Below are positions 1 to 10,858 of a stretch of DNA of 64,000 nucleotides, in pieces (the first letter of the stretch is position 1; each line of letters opens with the position of its first letter). The notes under the pieces were generated by a model. It saw nothing but the letters and a program-made list of their open reading frames with translations. It was not told where the DNA came from and made no database searches. Both the position numbers and the translations under genes were made by a program. Source of the DNA: Brachycybe producta (Eukaryota > Arthropoda > Diplopoda > Playtdesmida > Andrognathidae); the NCBI GenBank assembly GCA_036925085.1, contig JAUPFP010000011.1, forward strand, positions 62,001 through 126,000. The letters run 5' to 3'.

Positions 1-166
1 TATGTGCAAGTCACATCACAGGTTGCATTGGAGGTTACTAGTGTAATACTGGTTTAAAGCAAAGCCTTAATGATACTTAAAACTCCAGAAAGTTACTATA
101 ATTTTCTTATCTTACATCGTTGTTTAAGCTTTAATTGTTTTAAAACGTGTTTGAGTATGTGTCCAA

Positions 167-411
167 TACCTAGTACACACCTGATAATTTAAATAATAAA
201 TGTGTGGGCAAACAATATACTGTATATTGAATTCAATTCAGTTAATGTGAAATGTCGAGTTAATAATTTTGAAATTCAATTAACAAAATATTTAGTATTT
301 CAATTTAAAATAATAATTAAAAGTCAATTTTTATTTGGTGTATGTCCTTAACTGGATTCCGTATAAAACATTTAATTTGAATTCATTTAACTCTTGTGTG
401 TGTACAAGGTA
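167..411 (-). mobile_element. MITE family A, copy A1 (TA target)
   Basis: Termini CCTAGTACACAC (169) and GTGTACAAGG (to 409) are inverted and flanked by TA at 167-168 and 410-411. The internal sequence, including AACTGGATTCCGTAT and TGAATTCAATTC, matches copies A2 and A3 in reverse orientation. About 240 bp, no coding capacity. TA duplication and the short TIR suggest a Tc1/mariner-type non-autonomous element. Confidence 0.75.
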
Positions 412-459
412 TAATAATGATACATCTTAACTTTGTTTCTATTTCAGTTCTCGAAGACG
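412..459. other. short unassigned gap
   Basis: TTGTTTCTATTTCAG precedes the fold-back at 460 and looks like a splice acceptor, but no coding exon follows. Confidence 0.3.
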
Positions 460-1245
460 AAACCCAAGTGATGTTAAGAGGGTGTTTGGTAAAAAAGAAG
501 ACATGCATATACGACGAGTCGATTATTTTGCCTGTAGGCGGTATGAGTAGTTGATACAGGTGGAAAGCACTATCTCTATGACTTCTCGCTTCTCAATGAA
601 AATATGAAAAACACGCCGATTGGTTGTTTTTTCTAGAATTCGTTTGATAGTTCTGGTACGTTAACTGCTCCTCCTGATCAGTGATAATCGATTTTGAAAA
701 CTGTTTCCACTACTTCAATGATACGAAATCAATATGAAACGATTTTGATTAAAAAAAAATCATAAATAAACTTTTTATTGATTGTTAAATAAATGTCCCA
801 TGTATTTTCAATGCAAATAAATCAAAATAAAACGATCGATAAAAAGTTTATTTCTAAGCTATTTTGATTTAAAAAAATTCTTTGATTTGTATTTCGTATT
901 ATTGAAGTATTGAAAACAGTTTTCAAAATCGATTATCATTGATCAGGAGGAGCAGTTTACATACCAGAACTATCATAAGAATTCTAGAAGAAAAACAATC
1001 AATCAGCGTGTTTTCAGCCACGAATTGGCGCGCTGGCAATTCGTGCGCTCCTCCCTTTTTTTAAAAAGACCAACGTGCACTCCTCCTGTTTGGAAATAGA
1101 ACAACCCTCACTCAACGGTCTCTATGACGAATCTTTTTCTTCCTCAACTGCTGAGCCTCACCTACACTTCAAAGTCGACGCAGTCCACAACCGTCAAAAA
1201 TATGCATGTCTTGTTTTTTACCAAACACCCTCTTAATTAACATCC
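460..1245. mobile_element. large fold-back element
   Basis: Two nested pairs of inverted repeats. The outer pair is GATGTTAAGAGGGTGTTTGG (near 470) against its reverse complement near 1208-1243; the segment at 605-830 pairs with 830-1015 (for example CTCCTCCTGATCAGTGATAA at 668 against the inverse near 930-955). Arms are 80-90 percent complementary by eye. The left part follows a TTTCAG at 443-448. No transposase is visible; an ORF of 69 codons on the minus strand (1169-1378) is not recognisable. Confidence 0.6.
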
Positions 1246-3633
1246 AAAACGAAGTGAACGGCACAATCGTTTCAGTCACAGATCTCAAACCTAGTCTCCC
1301 AAAAGAAAACTCCCTGGCGGCTCTCGTCAGGGAAAATGTTGACATGGACCAAGTCAAGTAACGAAACAAGAGGCACAATTACAAGTTCGAAGTCAACTTT
1401 TATTTTTACAATTCATTAAAAAAAAAAAATACAGAACAATCATAAAGAAGGAAAACCAGCTTTCCAATGAGGGCATTTTATCTGAAAAATTTAAGATATT
1501 TACGTATATTTAGAGATTTTATTTTGTAGTGTTTTTTTTAACTGAATTTGTTTAAAGGTAGAAATTAGTAGTCAGAAATAAAACGTAATTATCAGCATAT
1601 TAACAAACGCTAAAAGCAATTGTCATTATCTGAACTCCAGCCTGCTGAGCTGCGCTGTCTCATCATTCTACTTTCATTTCCACACCACCTTCAATAAGAT
1701 ACAACTCATCAAACTTACTTGTTTTTAAACTTCTTTCTGCAATGAGATAAAAGATAAAAATCGTCAGATAACAAAAAAATCCTTTGGAAGAGTTAGTTTT
1801 CCGAGAACGTCATTTAGGCTCAGAAATGCCAATCTCCACACAATATTATTAGGTAAATGAAGTCTTGATTTGTACATACATACATCATGGCACAAAATTA
1901 CAACTTGAAACAAAACATAAGGAAATTAATATCAATACCTTTTTCACGTGGGTTCCTTTCTTTGCATCCATAGATTTCAAATAAACCCTGATAGGATCAA
2001 AAATACTTTTAATAACTTGACATTTTTCAAACTACCATATTACATTCATGCAAAATACGGGAAACAAGCTTGCATGCAGCTACTTTTATTTGCAACAAAT
2101 TCGGTTAAAATTTGTAAGGAATTTAACGGAAGCCCATATTATAGCTTTCAGTGCAAAAAACCCACAGACAGACAAACTGGATTACTTAATTTATGTTGGT
2201 TTTTTTTTTTTTTTCAGTATGTGTGATTCTCCCCTTAGGGATGGTTCACACATACTAAAAAATAAGCAAGACATTTTTCTGTGTAATGTTTTCTGCGTGT
2301 GCATATTTCTGAATCACCCATTAAGTTTCTTTTTTTAAAATTTAGATTAACCACAACTGAAGCAACTATGAGCAGTTTTCAAGATAAGCCCGAAACGTGC
2401 CTCAGACAAATGCCTCATTTCTACTCCACGTTTATAACTTGCCGAACACAATCGGATTTCCAAACGGAGAACATAGAACATGAACATACCGTCGGTACTA
2501 CCGATCGGCTCAAAGCAGGTTATCAGACTCGTCATTAAATCATCACAGGCAACATATAGCGCATCAAGGCAGGACAGGACAATAACAAAAGGCTTTTATT
2601 TACCCTTTTAACGACAACTATAGACATTTCAAGAGCATTCCTTTTGTTTCACACATGGACTGTCTGTAAACAAAACAAAAAAAACCCATTAGAAAAACCA
2701 AAAGAAACGTCACTTAAGAGAATATGTGGACAATTTTATTCATTGTCAGTAAAGATTAAGCCATAATTTTCAACATTTATCATTCAAGAGTTTTTTTTTT
2801 TTCATCATTCAATGATAATTAGGGCTGACAACATTTTCGATTTATCAATATAAAATTTGAATTGTTTCCTAACATTGATTTTGATTTTTTTAGTAAAGAC
2901 AGTACTTTCCGGTTTTTTTTATATATGTATTTCGAAATACAGATATTTCTTCAAATATCGGAACAATTTCGATTTCTCAAAAATATCGCCAGTCCTAACA
3001 AAAAAAACACGGAAACAGAAAAGTTACAATTAAGTAAAAACCTTACGCTTCACATATGTCAAGTGTCCCTTCCTGTACATTCAGCAGCATCTGAAATTGT
3101 TTCCTTTCAAAGTCTATGGGGGGGAAAAAAAAAAAAAAAAAAAAAAAAAGAATTTAGGTTTCACATCTCCGTATTTTCTTTAAAATTTTAATTTGGAATT
3201 CTTTTTTTATCAGATCAAAAAGTGTCGGCACAATACTATTTACGACAAGAGGTATCAATATGTTAATCATCATAAATTATTGAAAGAGGGCAAAGTTAAA
3301 CGTTTTTCAATTTCCGGTTTTTACCTTCGTTCGATTGGTTTCTTAGTCCCTTCCATTGCGATTCAGAAAACCTCAAAAGAAAGAAGAAAAAAAACCTGTT
3401 TTAAACGACGTAAAGAACTGGCTGTTTAAAATTTAACTTTCCAGCTTTTCTTTGAATGCTTTTTTTTTGCTCAGCATTTTTTTTTTTGAGTAACGATTTT
3501 ATGCTTTTTTTTAAATCAGCTGTTGTCAGTGGTGTCCTAAGGTTTTTAATCATTGCAAACACATCTCAACAGAAAAGCCGATCTTTTTCACACTTATCAA
3601 ATTGAAAAACTAATGCTGGAGAAACAAACTTAA
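1246..3633. other. AT-rich DNA without recognisable gene
   Basis: Contains A and T homopolymers (1419-1427, 2201-2214, 3125-3149) and an imperfect inverted pair GTATGTGTGATTC / GGTTCACACATAC near 2218-2260. ORFs up to 109 codons are AT-driven and low complexity. No repeat shared with the rest of the window was noticed. Confidence 0.5.
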
Positions 3634-3639
3634 TACCTT

Positions 3640-3690
<51 letters not shown>

Positions 3691-3940
3691 TTAAATTAAT
3701 TCAAATTAAATGTGTTTAGGTGAATTTATACGGAATCCAGTTAAGGACATGAACCCAAATAAAAATTGACTTATTTTAATTTGAAATACTAAATATTTTG
3801 TCGATAGTTTATATATGATATTTAAGTATTAACTCAATATTTTCAGATTAACTGAATAAATTGAATTCAACATATTGTTCGTTTGTCCTTCACGGGTCTC
3901 TGTAGAACACATTTAAATTATCACGCGTGTACTAGGTGTA
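3634..3940 (+). mobile_element. MITE family A, copy A2 with CA microsatellite
   Basis: Starts TA-CCTTGTACACAC and ends GTGTACTAGG, followed by TGTA. The interior matches A1 and A3. The terminal ACAC motif of the left TIR has expanded into about 23 CA dinucleotides (3641-3687), absent in A1 and A3, making this a microsatellite that arose inside a transposon end. Confidence 0.75.
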
Positions 3941-5361
3941 AGGCCAGACCCACTATAACCCGAGAAGAAAAAAAGAAAACTCTGTGCTTGAGACAAATCG
4001 GCGACAATTTGTCAAACATTCCTACAACTTTTGTGATTTGTATGCAATTTCAGATCCAGGCTCAAGTCAGATAAGATCAAAGGTTTTGTTTCAGACTCTT
4101 CGTGGTGGGAAAAAACACTTCACAGCAACACTAAATACTGGACTACAGAAACAAATTTGCTTTTGAGTTTTGTCTCGAGTACAGCCAAGAATTGTTTCAG
4201 GTATGTTTCGTTTTAAAAAATTTTTTTCAGCCTTTTTTTGTCTCAACCTTATGTTTTGTCAGCTTAACACGTGGACCCGACCTAATATTGCTCCAACGTG
4301 ACAAATATTCATGTATGATGTCACTGCAACGGTCATATTTCTGCAGTGTACAGAATTTAGATTCTCAACATCATTGATTTCTTTCTTACCATCAAAAACT
4401 GACGTGTCCTCATCTTTGTAACGTTTTAAATCCATATTTATGAATCTAAAGCAAAAAAAAAAAAAAAGCAATTTCAACACGTAAAAAATTACGAATCTAT
4501 TTTGGCTTGGTTTTTAAAGTTTGGAGTTTTTTTTCTTTCTTTTTTTCAATCAGATTAAAAATCAGCCTAAGTGTCAGCAGGTTAAACATCTCTGAAGAGG
4601 TGTCAACTGAATCATCATCTTGAAAAGTTCAACATAGAAATTGCAATTAACTGAATATTTACCTTTATTTCATATATTTTCATCACTTGCGGTTTGTTTA
4701 AATCCATCTGGAAAACAACAAAAAGTTTTACAAATAATTTTTAAATTTATGTTTTTTTATTTATTGGAATATTTTTTTTAAAACTATTTTTTTGATCAGA
4801 TTTTCACATAATATTAGATCATTTTAATCAGATACTCTAATCTGAAATATATAAAATAGTAAATCATCATTTTATAATTAAGCTTTCTTTCTTCTAACCA
4901 CGTGTTCTTAAGTCATATCAAGAAGGAGGGGGGAGAGAGAGAGAGAGAGAGGCTACGGTTTGCAATGGAGGGAGTGACCGATTACTACTCTCTCCCTCTC
5001 CCCTTCCTTCAGTTGCAATCCATTCAAAATCATCGCAATCACGAGGAAAACAATCGTAATAAAGCGTTTTACTCAATTATCCACTTAGTTCTTAGAAAAA
5101 AATGGAGATATTTACTTAGTTTCTAATAAACATACGTACCATAATAGAGCTACAAGCAAAGAACAACAAAAACCGCACAGCTTGCAAAAAAAAAAAAAAA
5201 TATAACTTCAACAACGAAATACAGTCAACGACAAACGAGACCGGTTGTTTGGTAGAGCGCTTCCTTTTATACACTTTGAACGATCCTATTCTCACAACGC
5301 TTTCTAATTATTTCTCTTTTTTAGGCTATTGCTGAGCGGAGCTTTTGTAACATCATGGTGC
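3941..5361. other. AT-rich DNA without recognisable gene
   Basis: Holds T runs, a GAGA tract (4930-4951) and CT-rich sequence (4989-5012). No exon, RNA gene or shared repeat was recognised. Confidence 0.5.
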
Positions 5362-5369
5362 ATTGAAAC

Positions 5370-5579
5370 CAATGTTGCCACTTATAACTTGCCACTTATA
5401 AAGGAAATTTACCCTCTTAATCTTAGAGAGTATTTAAAAGGTGAGCGGGTAATAGCGCCATCTATTGGCTTTCTCATATTGTCAATATTGTGAGGGTCCT
5501 ATAAACTCCTATTGGAGGGTAAAATTGGTCGAGCATTCGAGCTGCAAGGAATTTTTGTATAATGTTGGTGGCAACACTG
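5370..5579. mobile_element. hAT-type MITE with perfect 8-bp TSD
   Basis: Termini CAATGTTGCCAC and GTGGCAACACTG form a 12-bp TIR with one mismatch. The flanks are identical 8-bp duplications ATTGAAAC (5362-5369 and 5580-5587). The 8-bp TSD and the CARTG terminus are standard for the hAT superfamily. 210 bp, non-coding, about 1 kb upstream of the promoter-like region. The intact TSD suggests a fairly recent insertion. Confidence 0.85.
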
Positions 5580-5695
5580 ATTGAAACTTCCTCAAACTTT
5601 AAAGTTTCTAAACTTATCTCGAAATCTTTGGCTAGGACCATGTGTTCAATTATGACTTGTCAATCTTTGTATTTGAAACTAGCTAAAATGATTAA

Positions 5696-5843
5696 AAACG
5701 ACCAAAATACCAAAATCCAACACCTATACGATAGCCTCCTATGCTAATAGGATAGTTAGAACTTGTTCGAAGTTCTAACCTATCCTATTAGTATAGGAGG
5801 CTATGGATGGTATAGGTGTTGGATTTTGGTATTTTAGTCGTTT
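5696..5843. repeat. 148-bp long hairpin
   Basis: Two arms of about 70 bp, from AAACGACCAAAATACC to GTTAGAACT and back, are almost perfectly complementary around a 7-nt loop (TGTTCGA); only a few mismatches or indels are visible. It could be a fold-back MITE or, if transcribed, a long-hairpin RNA precursor. No clear TSD was found, so the transposon reading is not proven. Confidence 0.7.
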
Positions 5844-6299
5844 GTAATTGTCTTTTCATTTTCGTTCGAAAATGTGTAATGTAATGTGGCATGCGTGTAG
5901 TTCTTATTAAGTTATAATGAATTTATGAGAAGAGGGTGAAAAAGGAGGCGGTGCGCACTGCTCATGTACTATTTGTAAAGATGACACTGACAGGCGCTGT
6001 ACCTGTCATCATTTAAATTTATCACTCCTGAGGAGCAATAAATTTAAATTTTTTTTAAAAAAATACGTCATCCCAGGTACAAATTGAAAAGAAAAATTAA
6101 CATTCGTGAATTAATCGTGTTTTTGTTAAATTTGAGAGACAATTTTGGAGCCATAATTGAACGTGTGCTCCTAGCTTTTTACTTCACCCTATCACAGATT
6201 CACAGAATAGAAAGTTGTAAGTTTCTATTCTGTATTACAGAATCTGTACCCCTATTGACATCCTCTGCGTGACGTAGAAACACTAGTAAATTCCATTGT
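5844..6299. other. region between hairpin and promoter
   Basis: Includes a short inverted pair ATTTAAATTTATCACTCCT / GGAGCAATAAATTTAAAT (6014-6050) and an inverted pair TTCACAGAATAGAAA...TTTCTATTCTGT at 6199-6234, both small stems. Nothing coding was recognised. Confidence 0.5.
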
Positions 6300-6980
6300 G
6301 AAAATTATCTTTTACATTAGCGTCCGCAGAGATTTGATATCATTTCCGGTTTTGATCTCATCCAAGAGGGACCCCGTAGAAGATATTTTATTTCGACTTG
6401 TGCTGCTCCCTAGTGTTATTTCTTAATATCCGCCGCGACTCCTGCGAGCCTTCCAGACACGTTTGCCGTTACGTATGCGGCTGTGGGTGTGACGTCTTTT
6501 TTTTTACGGATGAAGTTGTTGCGTTCTTTTCGTACTTAGCGTATAACGCGCTGATAAACGCATTTTTTTTTTGTTGATTAGGAGTCGGCTGCAACTTTCG
6601 AATTATGGCGGTTCCGACTCCGGTTGCTCAAATAAAGACGCTCAGAAGTGAGTAAATGTCATTAATTACTAAATTCTTTATTTTGTTGTTTATTGGCATG
6701 TGCCACAATTGATTGATTTATTTGTTTCATTTTATTGTTGAACAAACTTTGGATTTATCGTTTATGACAAAACCATGTTAACGGTTTTTGTAACTTTTTC
6801 TCCGTTTATTCAGCCCCCCCCCCTTGCCTTCCTCCCTCCGCGTTCAACGGTAACTAACGACGCGCGCACGTGAGGGGGGAGGGGGTTTCATAATAGGCGG
6901 GGATGTATGCTGGTTGCACGTCCGCGTGTTGACGTGTGTATTTGTTGTGCGCGTGTTCGTGTTTCGTAGTAATTTCGTAC
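6300..6980 (+). promoter_or_regulatory. CpG-rich promoter-like region with 5' UTR
   Basis: CpG dinucleotides are much denser here than in the surrounding AT-rich DNA (for example CCGCCGCGACT near 6431, a cluster at 6470-6500, and GCGCGCACGTG near 6861). Possible factor sites include an ETS-like ATTTCCGGTTT near 6340 and a CRE-like GTGACGTC near 6490; another CpG-rich stretch follows the exon at 6838-6970. The region immediately precedes the ATG and splice donor at 6605-6653. In animals with sparse or gene-body methylation, such unmethylated CpG-rich spots mark promoters. No TATA box or transcription start can be fixed from sequence alone, and the promoter could be bidirectional, although no leftward exon was seen. 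Confidence 0.55.
6605..6647 (+). CDS. first coding exon of an unidentified host gene
   Basis: The ATG has A at -3 and G at +4, a strong animal start context, and an in-frame TGA lies 30 nt upstream. The exon encodes MAVPTPVAQIKTLR plus the first base of the next codon, then meets GAA|GTGAGT, a near-consensus 5' splice donor; the frame would stop three codons later (TAA at 6653) if unspliced. It sits in the only convincing CpG-rich promoter region of the window. I do not recognise the peptide, and 14 residues are too few for a family call. The next exon must start in phase 1; none was identified within the remaining 57 kb, so intron 1 is either very long or its exon 2 is too short to see by eye. 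Alternatives are a short upstream ORF or chance. Confidence 0.5.
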
Positions 6981-7982
6981 TAATAAGTTTGTTTGTTTTC
7001 AAATGACGTTAAGTTCCGCTAACTCAGCTGGAAAAAAATAACATGAAAAGAAAAAGGTTTTGTTTGTTGCTGTTTTTTTTTTCTTCTTCTTTCTATTCTC
7101 CTTCTTAAGCATTTTTTTTTATCTTGTGTGTATTTTATTTTAATTTCGTCATTCGTTCTATTAAAGGAGAAGAAGAAGAAAATTCGCAGGACGTTTAAAT
7201 GTTTCATAATTATACGTTTGGTGCATTCAGTTTTTTTTTTAAATAATATTTTTGACGGTAAGCCAACGAGGATAGAAAACAAATGACTTTTTTTTGCATT
7301 AAAATTATAATTAGATTTTGCAATATTTCTTTCACTATTAAGTCTAAATAGAAATCTTCTGTCGTTTTTTGGGTTGGAAATACTTTTATAAGCATTGGGA
7401 GGTTCAGAGGTGCCCAACTCTCCCAAAGCCAGTGGAGAATTCACCCCCCCCCCCCCCCCGGGACCAAATGCTGAAAGCGTTTTTTTTTTTATAACTTTTC
7501 AATTATAATTTTCATCAGTTTTAAAATAATGATCGAATTTTACATTGTTTGCATAAAAGTTTTGTGAATGAGTTTCAATTGGCCATAAGATAGATGTGTT
7601 TGAAACAAAGTCTTTAAACTTTGGAAAACATGAACGTTTTCTCTATTTCGCAAGCGTAGCGAGCGAGCAATTATTTTATAGTATACTCTTGCTATCATTT
7701 CTGGCGAGCTGAGCCAGCCGTAAAAAACAGCACTTATAATATGACGTATAACAGTGGCTGAAACACACTACTTTCTTTTAAAATATAAATTAAATAATAA
7801 AATATTAAATTTGGATTTTCGCCCATTCTGATTATTATAAAAATATTTTAATACAAGATTTCAATCACCTCCCCCCAAAAAAGCAAATGGCGAGTCGCTC
7901 ATCAGACTTCCCCCCTGTGGGCACCCCTGGGGAGGTTAGGTTAGGGCAGTTGTGGCCCCAATGGCCCACATCATTTCTCATT
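6981..7982. other. start of putative intron 1
   Basis: T-rich, with poly-C at 7443-7459. A 141-codon minus-strand ORF (7019-7444) is lysine/arginine/phenylalanine low-complexity sequence from A/T runs and is not regarded as a gene. GAGGTTAGGTTAGGG at 7930-7944 is a short TTAGG-like run. Confidence 0.5.
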
Positions 7983-8261
7983 GAGGCACTTTACACGGCA
8001 CTAATTATCTCGATAGAAGTGTCGATATCATGTTCCCCTACGCATGCTCCACAGAGTTCACATCCCTTTATTTTTAATTGTCTTATGGTATACGAATACC
8101 CAAAATGCATTAAAGCCTCGTTTTCACGATGATAGTTTTCACGGTAGTTGCTGTCATGAGAGTAGGGTTTGCAAAAATCCCGAAGATTTTCAATCCCGGG
8201 ATTCGGGATTAAACTTTTTCTACCTTTAAGATGGAAAATGAAGAGAAACTTGAACGTGTCT

Positions 8262-8485
8262 TAGAAACTTAGAAGTGTAGCTCAATCGCTTGAATGTGTT
8301 TTCGATACTAGAAAGGTAGCTCAATCATTTAAGGAGTATTTTCATGTTGATATCTTTCAAAATAACCAAACGTATAAGCAAACTATATTTTTATAAACTT
8401 TGGTCTATAAAAAGTTTATTTTGAAAGATATTAAAAATAAAAATACCCTTACGTGATTGAGCCTATACTTGAGCTACCTTTCTAG
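8262..8485. repeat. fold-back E inside element D
   Basis: CTAGAAAGGTAGCTCAATCA (8308) and its interior pair with the inverse ending GAGCTACCTTTCTAG at 8485. A diverged direct copy of the arm start (TTAGAAGTGTAGCTCAATCG) lies at about 8271. Arms about 75 bp. Related sequence with the same CTAGAAG-GTA-CT start occurs near 37550-37600. Whether E is a separate insertion or part of D is not certain. Confidence 0.55.
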
Positions 8486-8501
8486 TTTCTTTTAATTTTG
8501 C

Positions 8502-9411
8502 TTAAGAGCCTAGATCCACGTCCATCTTGTTGTTTTGAGCAGACGACAACGAGACAAATGAGTGTTCTTATATGGTGTTACTAAAACTGAAAGAAATCGC
8601 CTCACAATCGCTCAATTCAAATACAGTAAAGCGCACAATGCAATAAAAAGTATTGTTCTTCATGTGCTCGATTTATATAATTTTTGAAAAGGTCCTTCTA
8701 TTTTTAAACAACGTTCAAAGTCGTTCGTTTTTTCAACCCCATGTTAAATCCCTTAGGATCAAAAACCGTCCCACAAACATTTGAAAAACTCTCGTTAAAA
8801 CTGATTTAGAACAATAACAAAATAATTAGCACATACATTCATGTATTAGCTTCACGATGTTTCCTTTTTATAAATTTTGAAAAGGTCCTTATATTTTTTA
8901 ATAACGTTTAAAATCGTACGTTTTTAAACTCCATGTTAAGTCCCATAGGACTAAAACACCGTCCAACAAAAGTTAAGAGAACTCTGATTAAAAACGATTT
9001 AGAGCAATCAGAAAAATTAGCACGTACTTACATGTGTTTATTGCCTTCAGGATTATTCCTTTTTCTAAATTTTAAAAGGGCTTTCTATTTTTAAATAACA
9101 TTTAAAATCTAACGTTTTTTTTTAACTCCATGTTAAGTCGCATAGGAGCAAAAAACCGTCACCCAAACATTTGAAGAACTCCCGTTAAAAACAACTCAGA
9201 ACAATAACAAAATAATTATTACGTGCATTAATCTACTGGCTTCACAATGTTTTCTTTTTATAAGGTTAGCACGCGAAATTATTTTTCTATCAATTATTAT
9301 GTGACATCGAACCGGGAGAAAAAACGTTAAAAAACCGTTTTTCAATCAACAACGATCGCAGCGCCTACATTCGGAGAAATTTTGAACTAAACGATGTATC
9401 TAGCCTCTTAA
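8502..9411. mobile_element. TTAA element family B, copy B1
   Basis: Flanked by TTAA (8502-8505, 9408-9411) with TIR GAGCCTAGAT / ATCTAGCCTC. The interior has three tandem units of about 193 bp (starting 8684, 8878 and 9071), each with the GGTCCTTCTATTTTT, CTCCATGTTAAGTC and ATTAGCAC blocks. The right end is AACGATCGCAGCGCCTACAT then TCGGAGAAATTT. Nearly identical to B3. The TTAA target suggests a piggyBac-type non-autonomous element. Confidence 0.85.
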
Positions 9412-9845
9412 CAAGACTAATTAAATCAGAGTTGAAAACTAAGCCGTTCGTATACTCATCTTTATATAGATAATGATTAGGGCTCGGATTTTTATGCAAA
9501 ATGTCAAGTAAATATTTCTCAATCTTGTGGCCCAGGAGCCAATTGTGAAGTAATAATCTCGAGTCTATAGATCAACCAACAATTGTTTTTTTTTTTCAAT
9601 CAAAAAGCAAAATTTCAAGTCTATAAGTCATTAAATAAATATTTTTAAAATCCCGAAATCCCGAGATTTATCGTGTGTGATCCCGGGATTGTGGAATCAT
9701 AAAATTGTATGGAATCCCGGGATTGCAAACCCTACATGAGAGCAACTATCGCGAGAACTATCATCGTGAAGACCACAGGATAGTCATTATCACACTGTTG
9801 CGATAGCACTATCTCGTTTGACTATAGATAGTTGATAGTACTGTC

Positions 9846-10094
9846 ACAGAATAAGGAGACGTACAGAAGGGAAACTGAGCAATTAACTTGTGACAATTTT
9901 TCTGCGCATGTGCGATGCCGCCGCACATTGAAATGTATTACTTCCACATACGCAGTAATACATTCTACAGTGGCGGCTATCAAGTAACCGGTTAAAATAA
10001 GAGAAGCTTTCAGTCGAAGGTCATGAAATTCTGTCACGGCAACTTCAAAGGCGCCGCACGAGAGTTTCCCTTCTGTACTTCTCCTTATTCTGTG
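9846..10094. mobile_element. TIR element G nested in C1
   Basis: The TIR is about 31 bp: ACAGAATAAGGAGA then GTACAGAAGGGAAACT at the left, inverse at the right. It is flanked by GTACTGTC at 9838-9845 and 10095-10102. C2 has a single TACTGTC at the corresponding site, confirming an 8-bp (or 7-bp) TSD. 249 bp, non-coding. The TSD length fits hAT or P-type transposition. Confidence 0.85.
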
Positions 10095-10429
10095 GTACTG
10101 TCAAGCAATAGTAATAGTTGTTGAGTGACCACTTTTAGGGAAATATCCACTTTGTAGGGAAATTTTTGGCTTCTGGAGGCAGAGAGAGGCAACACTGTTG
10201 TTGGCTCAATGATATCCTGTGAAGTAGACGTCACACTGTCATGTGACAGAACTATCACGTTAACTTTCTGACGTGTAGACAGTGGCTATCGTGAGAGTCA
10301 ACTATCGCAACATCATGAACTCTCATGAAAGAACTACTGTCACCGTGAAAACGAGGCTTTACAGGCTATAGCGAGATAAGTGGTGCCGTGTAACGTGCCT
10401 CGTATGTCTCTAGCTGGTTCTTGGTGATC

Positions 10430-10475
10430 ATCAGGGTGGTTAAAATCATGATTTTTTTTTGGGGGGGGGGGGGAA
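10430..10475. repeat. solo transposon terminus followed by poly-T/poly-G
   Basis: CAGGGTGGTTAAAATCATGA matches the terminus at 26118 (CAGGGTGGATAAAAATCATG). It is followed at once by poly-T and poly-G. No matching right end was seen. Confidence 0.35.
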
Positions 10476-10655
10476 TATTAAAATATCGTGATAATTTTTC
10501 TAATATATGATATTTTGATATACTTTTAATGTTTTAACCCGAATTTCACCGTTTATTCCTCCTATTTGCAATTCTGATGTCTAATTAGATTGATTATGCG
10601 CTACTTATGTTTAATAAGTTAATAATAACGTAAATTCGATAAAAAGAGTAAGTTA

Positions 10656-10858
10656 CAGTAGCACATCGATTATCGGAACTAATGTCGGACTGACTCTCAA
10701 TTAAACTAACTTTCAATTAAACTAATTCACAATTAAAAAAAGTGGAGAAATGTAAGAAAAAACCGATTGCAAAGAAATCGTTTTATTTCCATAAGAATAA
10801 GTAAAAATGACTCAGTTTCGATAACCGACGTTCCGATAAGTGACGCTCGCTCTACTGT
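10656..10858. mobile_element. pogo/Tigger-like MITE, copy 1
   Basis: TA-flanked (10654-10655, 10859-10860). The left end CAGTAGCACATCGATTATCG and right end ATAAGTGACGCTCGCTCTACTG resemble the CAGTAGA...CGATAATCG termini of pogo/Tigger elements. The interior segment AAAGTGGAGAAATGTAAG is shared with the copy at 50140. 203 bp, non-coding. Confidence 0.7.

Larger units (their letters stand above)
8163..9734. mobile_element. hAT-like element D nested in C1
   Basis: The TIR is TAGGGTTTGCAAAAATCCCG against CCCGGGATTGCAAACCCTA, flanked by the 8-bp duplication CATGAGAG (8155-8162 and 9735-9742). C2 has a single CATGAGAG at the corresponding site, confirming insertion and TSD. It contains subterminal ATCCCGGGATT repeats. 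Two further elements, the hairpin E and B1, lie inside it. No coding sequence of its own is recognisable. Confidence 0.85.
8111..10361. mobile_element. palindromic MITE family C, copy C1, interrupted
   Basis: Begins TAAAGCCTCGTTTTCACG and ends CGTGAAAACGAGGCTTTA. Its interior is rich in short inverted GATAGT/ACTATC motifs, matching copy C2 (45723-46160) read on the opposite strand. Two other elements, D (8163-9734) and G (9846-10094), interrupt it, and C2 supplies the uninterrupted site for both. The target was probably TA or TTAA. Confidence 0.85.
7983..10401. mobile_element. outermost element (O) of a nested insertion complex
   Basis: The left end GAGGCACTTTACACGGCAC, then ATTATCTCGATAG, is mirrored at 10366-10401 as CTATAGCGAGATAA, then a GTGCCGTGTAACGTGCCTC end: a TIR of about 35 bp. 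Only about 130 bp (left) and 40 bp (right) belong to this element itself; everything between is a later insertion (element C1 and its contents). The TSD is not clear. Confidence 0.6.

Noticed and set aside
7019-7444. 141-codon minus-strand ORF, the longest in the window
   Set aside because: It is made of lysine/arginine/phenylalanine runs from poly-T and TTC tracts and overlaps homopolymers; it is not a credible protein.
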